Shown: positions 43,812-52,106 of the stretch, piece by piece
Numbering within the stretch: the stretch's first letter is position 1
How the letters are laid out: each line of letters starts with the position of its first letter
Source of the DNA: CAZDDB01 sp963843285
Lineage (GTDB): Bacteria > Acidobacteriota > HRBIN11 > JAKEFK01
Assembly (NCBI GenBank): GCA_963843285.1
Contig: CAWJJO010000002.1
Span: 496,001 to 560,000, forward strand
Reading direction: 5' to 3'
Length of the DNA stretch: 64,000 bases
Position numbers and translations under genes: made by a program
The notes under the pieces: model-generated
What the model was told of the DNA's origin: nothing
The model's input: only the letters and a program-made list of their open reading frames with translations
Databases searched by the model: none

Positions 43812-44908
43812 TTACTCTTCTACGATTTGCAGCGGCCGCGCGTTGAAGTTTGCAATACTGATCTGCGCGGCCAGCTTTTCAACGATCGATTCAAAGCACT
43901 TCGCGGCGGTCGAATCGGGTGCCGCCAATACGATTGGGGATCCGGTATCTGCCAGTTTGCGGATGCTCGTATCGAGTGGAATCTCACCGAGAAATGGGAT
44001 CCCAAGTCTGTCGGCCGCTTCATGGACGATTCCATGACCGAAAATTTCTTCTCGTTCACCGCAATGCGAGCAGATGTGATAACTCATATTCTCGATAATT
44101 CCCAGGATCTGTACTTTTGTTTCCACAAACATGCGGTACGTCTTCATGGAGATCGTAAGCCCGACATCCTGAGGAGTCGATACAATTACGCCGCCTGTCA
44201 CGGAAATGGACTGCACGAGCGTTAGATGGACATCTCCGGTTCCCGGAGGCAAATCCACAAACAGATAATCGAGATCACCCCAGGCAACGCCCAGCAGTGT
44301 TTGCTGAATTGCCTTGTGCGCCATCGGTCCACGCCAGATCAACGGTTTGTCGCCTGGAGCCATGAGGCCCATCGACATGAATTTCAATCCATGAGCTTCG
44401 ATCGGAAGCATCAGGTTGTCGCGCGCTTCGATGCTGGCTCCTATCTTCCCCAGCATGATCGGGATCGTCGGTCCATAGATATCGGCATCCAGCAATCCCA
44501 CTTTTGCGCCGCGTTTCGCCATCGCTGCGGCAAGATTCGTGCTGACGGTCGACTTGCCGACACCTCCTTTTCCGCTGCAAATCGCGATGACATTCTTGAC
44601 ACCTGCGATTGCATTTCTGTTGAAAGACGGTTGTTGCCGTACTTCCGCTTGCATGTTCACCTTTACCGTTTCTACACCGGGTAAACTGCCGACCAGTTGA
44701 ATCGCATCGTCCCTCATCTGATCCTTTGCCGGACACGCCGGTGTGGTCAGAACAAAGTCAAAACTGACTTTGGGACCGTCGATTGCGACGTTTTTGATGA
44801 ACCCGAGCGTCACCACATCTCTATGGAGGTCCGGATCTTCTATCTTGGCGAAGCTCGTTGCAGGACTGCAGCTTCTGTAACAGTTGCTGACTTTGAAAAA
44901 AATCCCAT
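43812..44908 (-). CDS. mrp: Mrp/ApbC Fe-S carrier ATPase, with an apparent frameshift near codon 20
   Basis: The NTPase part is complete: deviant P-loop CSGKGGVGKST, DADIYGPTIP, FVDLPPGTGDVHLT and the cluster-binding Cys pair in YHICSHCGE. It carries and transfers Fe-S clusters. The family's N-terminal MIP18-like domain is split between two frames. ATG 44908, with GGAGG eight nt upstream, starts M-G-F-F-S-K-S-A-T-V-T-E-A-A-V-L-Q-R-A and hits TAG. The other frame continues A-K-I-E-D-P-D-L-H-R-D-V-V-T-L-G-F. One missing base near 44850 explains it. Without the fix the longest frame would start at GTG 44816 and lack the conserved D-P-D-L. Confidence 0.88.
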
Positions 44909-45071
44909 TTCAAACACCTCCGCAGACTGATTCCCGTTACGGACTCAACTGCAAATGCTCAATAATCGCGAAGCCGGATATTTTCGGGCGAAAGCTCTTC
45001 CGGAATGACAGTCTGTGCTGCGCTACGTAGTTTATGCAAAGCTAGTCCTGACTGCAACAGAGGATTCTGTC

Positions 45072-45836
45072 ATGAAGCTCAAAGACCGCATCGCAATCAT
45101 CACCGGCGCCACGTCAGGCATCGGCGAGGCATCAGCTCTACTTTTCGCGCAAGAAGGCGCCAGGGTGACCGTGACCGGTCGCAACGACGAGCGTGGCCGA
45201 AACGTGGTCGCTGCGATCACGGCGGCTGGTGGTTCGGCGCTCTTCGTCAGGGCTGATGTCCGGCTTGCGAGCGATTGCGAACGCATTGTGACGGAAACGT
45301 TGCGCGCATTCGGCGGCCGTCTCGACATTCTCTTCAACAACGCGGGCGTTTTCTATCCGCACAATGCAATCGACTGTACGGAAAAGGAGTGGAATGCGAC
45401 GGTGGACTCGAGCCTGAAGGGAGCGTGGCTCATGGCCAAGTATTCGTTGCCGACAATGATTGCGCAAGGACACGGGGTGATCATCAATCAGGCATCGGGG
45501 TGGGGCATTCAGGGTGGAGACGAAGCCGTCGCCTATTGCGCTGCCAAGGGCGGACTCGTTGTGATGACGAAAGCGATGGCAATCGATCATGGGAAGCACG
45601 GCATTCGCGTGAACTGTCTCTGCCCTGGCGATGTCGAGACCCCGATGTTGTCGGCCGATGCCAGGGCTCGGGGAATGACCTATGTCGACTACATGAACGG
45701 CGCCGCCAATCGTCCGCTCGGCCGGGTTGGAACGCCAGCGGAACTGGCGCAAGCAGCACTGTTTCTCGCGTCCGACGATTCGTCGTTCATGACCGGTGCG
45801 GCATTGGTAGTGGACGGTGGTGGCATCGCGGATTGA
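45072..45836 (+). CDS. Short-chain dehydrogenase/reductase (SDR) 1
   Basis: 254 residues from ATG 45072; an in-frame start at 45015 is rejected. NAD(P)-binding TGATSGIG near 11-18, NNAG (about 89-92), active-site Tyr-Lys in YCAAK, and RVNCLCPGDVETPM. An Asp-poor, Arg-containing beta2 end (TGRNDERG) slightly favours NADP. Classical SDR oxidoreductase; substrate unknown. The segment from here to about 46.6 kb is clearly richer in G+C than its surroundings and its codons favour C and G at third positions, which suggests transfer. The second SDR follows 35 bp later. Confidence 0.88.
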   Translation: MKLKDRIAIITGATSGIGEASALLFAQEGARVTVTGRNDERGRNVVAAITAAGGSALFVRADVRLASDCERIVTETLRAFGGRLDILFNNAGVFYPHNAIDCTEKEWNATVDSSLKGAWLMAKYSLPTMIAQGHGVIINQASGWGIQGGDEAVAYCAAKGGLVVMTKAMAIDHGKHGIRVNCLCPGDVETPMLSADARARGMTYVDYMNGAANRPLGRVGTPAELAQAALFLASDDSSFMTGAALVVDGGGIAD

Positions 45837-45871
45837 TCGATGAGCTTCCAACAATTAGCACGGAAATTCTG

Positions 45872-46624
45872 ATGAAAGGTTTGAGCAACAAGCGAGTGGT
45901 GATCACGGGCGGCGCGAGCGGAATCGGTGCTGCGACCGTGGAGCGATTTTTGGAGGAAGGGGCGCGCGTCGCGGTGATTGACTGCGACCAGGTTGGTGGT
46001 CAAAACCTTCGCAAAAAATTCCCGAACCTTGCCGGCGTCATCATTGCAGACGTGGCCAACGCAGCCGCAGTGGATGGCGCCTTTCGTGAACTGGACGAGC
46101 TGCTGGGCGGTGTGGACGTCACGATCAACAATGCCGGCATCAGTCTGCGCCACGACTTTATGGACATTACGCCCGTGGAATGGCGCAAAGTGATGAGTGT
46201 CGATCTGGATGGCGTGTTCTACGTGGCCCAACAATCTGCCAAACGCATGCTCGCGGGCAAGGGGGGCGTGATCATCAACATGGGCTCGACCTCAGGCTTG
46301 AACGGCTACCCGCGGTACGCCGATTACAACGCCGCGAAGGCCGGCGTGATCGAACTCACCCGCACGATGGCGCTGGAACTTGCGCCAACCATCCGCGTGA
46401 TCGCGGTTTGTCCTGGGTACGTCTGGACGGCAATGCAGGAAGCCGAATACACCCCGGAAATGAAGGCGGCAGTGGACGCAAAAATTCCGCTGCGCCGCCA
46501 TGCGGCACCCAGCGAAATCGCCGCGCTCTTTGCCTTCCTCGCTTCCGAAGAAGCTCCCTATATAACGGGACATCCGTTGATCATCGACGGCGGCGAAATC
46601 GCCGGCGGTCTCGCGAGCCGTTAA
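45872..46624 (+). CDS. Short-chain dehydrogenase/reductase (SDR) 2
   Basis: 250 residues from ATG 45872. A much longer open frame starting at 45275 only shadows SDR 1. TGGASGIG at 11-18, then D37-type NAD-favouring acid (VAVIDCD), NNAG, catalytic Ser in GSTSG, Tyr and Lys in YNAAK, and the C-terminal PYITGHPLIIDGG. With SDR 1 it forms a two-gene operon, perhaps two steps on the same hydroxy/keto substrate. Immediately downstream is a truncated phosphatase remnant, so this pair probably arrived by an insertion that destroyed that gene. Confidence 0.88.
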   Translation: MKGLSNKRVVITGGASGIGAATVERFLEEGARVAVIDCDQVGGQNLRKKFPNLAGVIIADVANAAAVDGAFRELDELLGGVDVTINNAGISLRHDFMDITPVEWRKVMSVDLDGVFYVAQQSAKRMLAGKGGVIINMGSTSGLNGYPRYADYNAAKAGVIELTRTMALELAPTIRVIAVCPGYVWTAMQEAEYTPEMKAAVDAKIPLRRHAAPSEIAALFAFLASEEAPYITGHPLIIDGGEIAGGLASR

Positions 46625-46689
46625 CAGGCAGCGCAACTTTCCAATTCTCCTCGCACGCCCTTTTTCCCCCAAGACCGGGGACTCTCTCT

Positions 46690-47061
46690 AAGTTGCTAAG
46701 TGTCCTAATCTGCGGCCCCCTTTTCTATCGGGATGGCGTCTTTACGGAACTGGACTCAACCGGAATGATCCTTGGTCCCAAGCCCAACCAGCATTACACA
46801 ATGGGACAGGTTCGGATTGTCCATGGAAGCATAATGATGCTCTTTACCGGTGGCGTATTTGAACATCATCTTGAAGACGGAACAGAATTCGGAGTTGGCC
46901 AATCGAAAGCAATAATCCGATTATATGCGCACCTCCCTGCCGCCCAACTCGTATGCAAAATTTTTGAACACTTGAGACTGTTCAATCCAAATTTTCATGA
47001 TGACGCAACAATTGTTTGCGTAAAGCGTCTCGAATCGTCTGGAATGCGTGGCCCGCTCTAG
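46690..47061 (+). pseudogene. C-terminal remnant of an RsbU/SpoIIE-type Ser phosphatase
   Basis: The frame encodes only the last third of a PP2C-like domain: GPLFYRDGVFTELDSTG, VRIVHGSIMMLFTGGVFEH in place of V-x-L-x-P-G-D-x-L-L-L-Y-T-D-G-V, E-F-G, HLPAAQLVCKIFEHLRLF, and DDATIVCVKR. No start codon or N-terminal half precedes it; instead the SDR operon ends 65 bp upstream. The key TDG is TGG, another sign of decay. The open frame extends upstream only by chance through SDR 2. Confidence 0.7.
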
Positions 47062-47346
47062 ATCGGATTGCTGCGCTGATTTGTTGAATTAGCTAATGCT
47101 AGCAAAACGTGTCCGAGGCTAAGCACATGTGTGTGGTCTTTTTCAGTCCAAAATTTGCAATGCCTTTAGTTCGACAAGTGATCCGAAGGCAGACCCTTAC
47201 CGCAGCAAAATATTTTTCGCGAGGAAGTTTCAGCAAGCGGCCTTGTGAATTAGCTGCTCTTCCAAAAGGAAAGAAACTGGATCCGAGTGAAGTTCCCCTG
47301 TAAAACAGATAAGATAAGTTGAGAAGCATTTTGGCGAGTTTTTTCA

Positions 47347-48789
47347 ATGTTAAGCGCGAATGAAGAATCCCAGGCTCGAAGCGACGATGCAGCATTGAAT
47401 ACGTTTCTTGATGCCTACCCGTCCTACCGATACACAGAGTCACTCGATCGACTGAGGACCGAAGAGTATTCCCGACTCGACCGTCGACGCCATATCTACA
47501 TCGATTACACCGGAGGAGGGCTTTATGCTGAATCACAGATCCGCAAACACCATCAACTGTTGACCGATCATGTTTTAGGCAATCCACACTCGTCAACCCC
47601 GGCTTCTCTGGTCTCGACAAGACTTGTGGATCAGACTCGTGAGCACATTCTGCGTTTTTTCAATGCCGATCCGAATGAGTATCTCGCCATATTCACCGCC
47701 AATGCCAGCCACGCACTGAGACTTGTAGGTGAGTCTTATCCTTTTCCAAATGGTCGCTATTTGCTCACATTTGACAACCACAATTCGGTCAATGGGATTC
47801 GGGAATTTGCAACCACTCGCGGCGCGCAAGTGACCTATACTCCTATCCTGCTGCCCGACATGCATCTCGATTCAGACTCGCTCGAGTTGGAGCTATCCCG
47901 GCCGTCAAAAAATGGCCATAATCTCTTTGCCTACCCCGCACAATCCAATTTTTCGGGAGTTCAGCATTCACTGGAATGGGTGGCCTATGCCCGGGAAAGA
48001 GGATGGGATGTTCTCCTGGATGCAGCAGCCTATGTTCCCACAAATAGATTAGATTTATCTAAAGTCAAACCCGATTTTGTTCCGGTCTCCTTCTACAAAA
48101 TATTTGGCTATCCTACGGGCGTTGGCGCATTGATCGCGCGCAAAGAAGCCCTCGCCAAACTGCATCGTCCATGGTTTGCTGGAGGAACAATTACGGTTGC
48201 CTCAGTGCAAGCCAACACATACTGCCTTGCCGAGGGTGCGTCGGCATTCGAAGATGGCACGCTCGACTACGTGAATATCCCTGCTGTTGAAATCGGACTC
48301 AATCATATCGAATCGGTCGGCTATGAAATCATCCACGAACGCGTGCGAATGCTGACGGGGTGGTTGCTGGATATACTAATTCCTATGACGCATTCAACCG
48401 GTAAGCCGCTTGTGCGTGTCTTCGGCCCAACCACCACCGAAGGGCGGGGTGGTTCTGTAACAATCAATTTCTTTGATAAAGAAGGTGCTCCGATTGATCA
48501 TCATTTTATCGAATCAGAAGCCGGCCGGCGCAATATTTCCTTGCGCACGGGATGCTTTTGCAACCCCGGCGCGGGCGAAGTCGCACTGGCCATGTCCCGC
48601 GTGGAACTTGTCGCTTGTTTCCAAAAGGCAGGTCACGATCACCGTTTATCGCTCGATGATTTCCTTACGTGCATGGATCGGAAATCCTCCGGATCGGTTC
48701 GTGTCTCCCTTGGCATTGTCAGCAGCTTCAAAGATGTTCAACGGTTCCTTGGGCTCGCCAAAGATTTGCTGGACTCCACGCTACCATAG
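47347..48789 (+). CDS. Class V aminotransferase-fold protein (cysteine desulfurase / MoCo sulfurase-like)
   Basis: 480 residues. IYIDYTGGGLYAESQ at about 50-64 and HVLGNPHSS open the fold; the PLP Lys lies in SFYKIFGYPTGVGALI; the C-terminal LRTGCFCNPGAGE carries two Cys, like the catalytic Cys loop of NifS/IscS-like and molybdenum-cofactor sulfurase proteins. It could mobilise sulfur (or selenium) from cysteine, but substrate is not provable here. ATG 47347 has no strong ribosome site. The next gene, a P-type ATPase, starts 50 bp downstream. Confidence 0.82.
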   Translation: MLSANEESQARSDDAALNTFLDAYPSYRYTESLDRLRTEEYSRLDRRRHIYIDYTGGGLYAESQIRKHHQLLTDHVLGNPHSSTPASLVSTRLVDQTREHILRFFNADPNEYLAIFTANASHALRLVGESYPFPNGRYLLTFDNHNSVNGIREFATTRGAQVTYTPILLPDMHLDSDSLELELSRPSKNGHNLFAYPAQSNFSGVQHSLEWVAYARERGWDVLLDAAAYVPTNRLDLSKVKPDFVPVSFYKIFGYPTGVGALIARKEALAKLHRPWFAGGTITVASVQANTYCLAEGASAFEDGTLDYVNIPAVEIGLNHIESVGYEIIHERVRMLTGWLLDILIPMTHSTGKPLVRVFGPTTTEGRGGSVTINFFDKEGAPIDHHFIESEAGRRNISLRTGCFCNPGAGEVALAMSRVELVACFQKAGHDHRLSLDDFLTCMDRKSSGSVRVSLGIVSSFKDVQRFLGLAKDLLDSTLP

Positions 48790-48839
48790 GAGTTCATGCA
48801 TCCAGAGTCCTTGAACGCTTTTCTTCGCTTCATCCAAAC

Positions 48840-51290
48840 ATGACTATTTTTGAGAAACCGATGAAACCTGGCGCCGTTCCGCAAAGGACTGCTGAAGAGA
48901 CGGTTTCGTTTCTTGGTTCTAACCGCCAATCAGGTCTCAGCAGCATAGATGCAAGAGTGCGTTTCGATCGGCAAGGCGCAAACGAAATTCCGGAAAGGCG
49001 CCCCCATCGTTTGCTGGGCTTCGCTCGTAAGTTCTGGAGTTTATCCGCTTGGATGATCGAACTCATTGCTATTCTCTCCTTCTTGCTGCATAAATATTCC
49101 GATTTCGGTGTGGCCTTTGCACTACTCATTGTCAATGCAATTTTGAGCTTTCTGCAGGAGCAACACGCCTCCACAGCGGTGGCTGTACTACGTCGCCAAT
49201 TGAAAGTTACGAGCAGGGTACTCCGGGACGGCAGTTGGCAGCCGTTGCCGGCGCGCGAGCTGGTGCCCGGTGACGTAGTCCGGCTGCGCACCGGAGATTT
49301 TGTGCCTGCCGATCTTCAGATTCTTGATGGTGAGGTGAGGATCGATCAATCCGCGCTTACAGGAGAATCACAGGATCTCGGTAAAACAACTAACGATGCG
49401 GTCTATTCCGGATCGATTGTACGCCAGGGAGAAGCGAACGCAATTGTGGTTACCACTGGCTTGAGGACCTACTTCGCTTTTACAACTGACCTTGTCGAAA
49501 GTGCCCATCCAAAATTGCACGTTGAGGAGGTTATCACGCGCGTTGTGAAGTGGCTCTTTCTTATTGTCGGTGTGCAAGTTGTTGTTCTTCTGGCAGTGTC
49601 CATTGCTGGCGGTTTTCAACTTACGGAAATTTTACCGCTTGCGCTGGTCCTTCTTATGAGTGCCGTACCGGTGGCGTTGCCGGTGATGTTTACCGTAACC
49701 ATGGCTATGGGCTCCATTGAGTTAGCACGCCGGGGTGCACTGGTGACCCGGCTCAGTGCAGCTGAAGATGCAGCGAACATGAACGTGCTGTGCGCCGATA
49801 AAACGGGCACACTCACTATGAACAGGCTCACGCTTGTACGAGCACTACCTCAGCCGGGATTTACTGAGAATGACGTCATTAGGGATGGCGCCCTGGCCTC
49901 CAATGAAGCCGACCAGGATCCGATTGATATGGCATTCCTGGGCTCTGCACGCGAGCGAAATCTTCTTGAGGGAACGCAGATAACACTCGCGTTTGTTCCT
50001 TTTTCGGCAACAACTCGTCGAACCGAAGCTACGCTGGAGACTAACGGTCGCAGATCGCGCGTCATGAAAGGAGCCTTACATACTGTGGCTGAGATCGTAG
50101 GACTAAACGGTTCGAGTCTTACGGCATTCGAAGCTTCCGCAAACACGGAAGCGGAAAAAGGTTTTAGAATTCTTGCGGTGGCGCGTGCCGATGGGGAGGA
50201 GCCATGGCGATTGGTGGGCCTTGCGTTGCTTCATGATCCGCCGCGACAGGACTCACGCAAGCTCCTTGATGAACTTCATTTGCTCGGAATTGCGGTCAAA
50301 ATGCTGACCGGTGATGCACTTCCGGTCGCAAAGGAAATTGCGAACGAACTCGGTATTGGCGAAGTTGTGCGAATGCCGGAACTTCGAGCTGCGCAAAAAG
50401 AAAGTCAAGAGCGCGCCATCGATCTAGCCGGCGACTCAAGCGGCTTTGCTGAAGTATTTCCTGAAGATAAATTTCTGGTTGTAAAAAGCCTCCAGACAGC
50501 CGGCTTTGTCGTTGGCATGACTGGAGACGGCGTAAACGATGCCCCGGCCTTGCGCCAGGCGGAAGTCGGCATCGCCGTGAGTGGCGCTTCCGATGTTGCC
50601 AAGGGCGCTGCGAGCGTTGTGTTGACGACAGAGGGTCTGGGAAGCATTGTGGATCTCGTGAAAAACGGACGCGCCATTTATCAGCGGGTACTTACGTGGA
50701 TTATTAATAAGGTAAGCCGCACCATCCTCAAGTCGGGCTTCGTAGTCATTGCATTCCTCGTAACAGGTAAGTTCGTCATCTCAGCGCTTGCAATGATGCT
50801 GCTGGTATTAATGACCGATTTCGCTAAGATCGCACTCTCTACAGACCGGACGCGCCCATCACAGAAACCGGAAACATGGAACATTCTTCCACTCGTGAAA
50901 GTTGGAGCGATCCTGGGATTGTTAATGCTGATCCAAGCTCTGGCGGTACTTGCTGTAGGCTGGCGCTATTTTGGACTCGGCAACGACAACGCCAGGCTGC
51001 TCCCCACATTCGCATTCCAGATGCTTCTCTTTTTTGCCTTGTTCTCCATCGTGTCGATTCGCGAAAGGCGAGCTTTCTGGAGTTCCCTACCAAGTTGGCC
51101 GCTGGCTTCAGCATTGGCTGCCGATGCGATGCTGGGTGTGCTGTTGGGTACCTATGGGGTAGCCGACTTATCTCCTCTGCCTCTCGGTTATACGGTATTC
51201 ATCTTTGGTTATGCGTTTGTTTGCTCGCTGGTCATCAACGATTTCGTCAAAGTGGCCCTGATAAAAAGAACCTCCGTCGGCGCCGTCTAA
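48840..51290 (+). CDS. P3A-type proton-exporting P-type ATPase
   Basis: About 816 residues from ATG 48840; ATG 48861 is an alternative, and earlier in-frame codons overlap the previous gene. TGES loop (SALTGESQDLGK), phosphorylation site DKTGTLT at about 320, KMLTGDALPVAKEIANELGIG, and the hinge GMTGDGVNDAPALRQAEVGIAVSGASDVAKGAASVVLT. Architecture and length match plasma-membrane H+-ATPases, with about ten membrane segments and no heavy-metal-binding CPx motif. It lacks the long C-terminal regulatory tail of plant and fungal enzymes. Probably pumps H+ in pH homeostasis. Confidence 0.92.
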   Translation: MTIFEKPMKPGAVPQRTAEETVSFLGSNRQSGLSSIDARVRFDRQGANEIPERRPHRLLGFARKFWSLSAWMIELIAILSFLLHKYSDFGVAFALLIVNAILSFLQEQHASTAVAVLRRQLKVTSRVLRDGSWQPLPARELVPGDVVRLRTGDFVPADLQILDGEVRIDQSALTGESQDLGKTTNDAVYSGSIVRQGEANAIVVTTGLRTYFAFTTDLVESAHPKLHVEEVITRVVKWLFLIVGVQVVVLLAVSIAGGFQLTEILPLALVLLMSAVPVALPVMFTVTMAMGSIELARRGALVTRLSAAEDAANMNVLCADKTGTLTMNRLTLVRALPQPGFTENDVIRDGALASNEADQDPIDMAFLGSARERNLLEGTQITLAFVPFSATTRRTEATLETNGRRSRVMKGALHTVAEIVGLNGSSLTAFEASANTEAEKGFRILAVARADGEEPWRLVGLALLHDPPRQDSRKLLDELHLLGIAVKMLTGDALPVAKEIANELGIGEVVRMPELRAAQKESQERAIDLAGDSSGFAEVFPEDKFLVVKSLQTAGFVVGMTGDGVNDAPALRQAEVGIAVSGASDVAKGAASVVLTTEGLGSIVDLVKNGRAIYQRVLTWIINKVSRTILKSGFVVIAFLVTGKFVISALAMMLLVLMTDFAKIALSTDRTRPSQKPETWNILPLVKVGAILGLLMLIQALAVLAVGWRYFGLGNDNARLLPTFAFQMLLFFALFSIVSIRERRAFWSSLPSWPLASALAADAMLGVLLGTYGVADLSPLPLGYTVFIFGYAFVCSLVINDFVKVALIKRTSVGAV

Positions 51291-51420
51291 TTATGCGGAA
51301 ACCTTCGATAGCATCCTTTTTGACTACAGACGGAAGAAGGATCAAAACCCTTGCTAGTGGCTGGAGAAAGAACACTTTGGGGAACCTTAAACTCAAATCC
51401 GTATGAGTCCATTGATCTTT

Positions 51421-51600
51421 CTACTGCCTTCGTCTCCAACCACTCCACGCCGGAAATCCGTTTTCATCACGAAGCTTCAGTTGCTGATCTCCTTTCTTTA
51501 CTTCGGCCGCAATGATGGCGGGTTTTCCTTCAAACGTGACCCGAGAACCTTTCACTTGAATCTGATCTTTCACATTGATCGTTGTGTCCTGGTTCTCTAA
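51421..51600 (-). pseudogene. 3' remnant of a secreted-type small protein
   Basis: A minus-strand frame ending at TAG 51421-51423 encodes a convincing C-terminus: LENQDTTINVKDQIQVKGSR, VTFEGKPAIIAAEVKKGDQ, then LKLRDENGFPAWSGWRRR. This kind of ending is known to me from small exported beta-rich proteins found in environmental bacteria. There is no matching N-terminal half upstream: the frame runs into the truncated haemoglobin gene. Truncated remnant. Confidence 0.55.
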
Positions 51601-51626
51601 CGCTATTGCTGTAAAAAACGCGCCCG

Positions 51627-52106
51627 TTACTTCTGTACCACAATATCGCTTTTTGTCGTGCCGACGATAGCAAACAATTCATCCTGTTCGGCCTGAGGAA
51701 CGTTAAACTTGTCGAGTGTCTTTTTGAAATCGTCAGCCATGGCATCCCATTCTTTTTGTGTGATGTTGAGGTGCGAATGTGCCTCTTTCATGGAGCGTCC
51801 CACGTATTTGCAAGGCCCGCCGGTCGCCTGACAAACCAGCGTAGTTACATGGAATTTCAACCCGGCTTTGGGAACGCGAGCGCGCGCTTCTTTAATGGCA
51901 GGATTGGCGTTCAGTGTATCGTTTACAAACAATCTCTCGATAAAATCGTCAACGACACTTGCGATTGGATAGACACCGCCCAATCTTTCATAAAGTGTAG
52001 GTTTGGAAGCAGTGGCTTGTTGAGCCGGGTTTTTAGTTTCGTCACAAAAGACGCTGGCGCTCCATAAGATCAGCAGCGCCGTAACAATGTTGACAACTGT
52101 TTTCAT
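51627..52106 (-). CDS. Exported group 1-like truncated haemoglobin
   Basis: 159 residues with an N-terminal signal segment (VVNIVTALLILWSASVFC). The 2-on-2 globin part begins YERLGGVYPIASVVDDFIERLF; GGPCKYVGRSMKEAHSHLNI contains the proximal His (H110) in the group 1 pattern. These haemoproteins bind O2 or NO and often detoxify NO or feed redox enzymes. Its ATG overlaps the stop of the methyltransferase gene as ATGA, so the two are translationally coupled, and both come under the ECF-type promoter at 52925-52952. Coupling depends on ribosomes reading past the TGA at 52304. Confidence 0.9.
   Translation of the reverse strand: MKTVVNIVTALLILWSASVFCDETKNPAQQATASKPTLYERLGGVYPIASVVDDFIERLFVNDTLNANPAIKEARARVPKAGLKFHVTTLVCQATGGPCKYVGRSMKEAHSHLNITQKEWDAMADDFKKTLDKFNVPQAEQDELFAIVGTTKSDIVVQK

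Noticed and set aside
45275..45871. Long open frame in front of SDR 2
   Set aside because: It is an out-of-frame reading of SDR 1 kept open by high G+C; the SDR fold starts at 45872.
46180..46689. Open frame upstream of the phosphatase remnant
   Set aside because: It overlaps SDR 2 in another frame, with no resemblance to any phosphatase N-terminus.
47109..47303. 64-codon frame on the plus strand
   Set aside because: No ribosome site, no recognisable domain, and an equally open frame exists on the other strand; the 285-bp gap holds nothing I can support.
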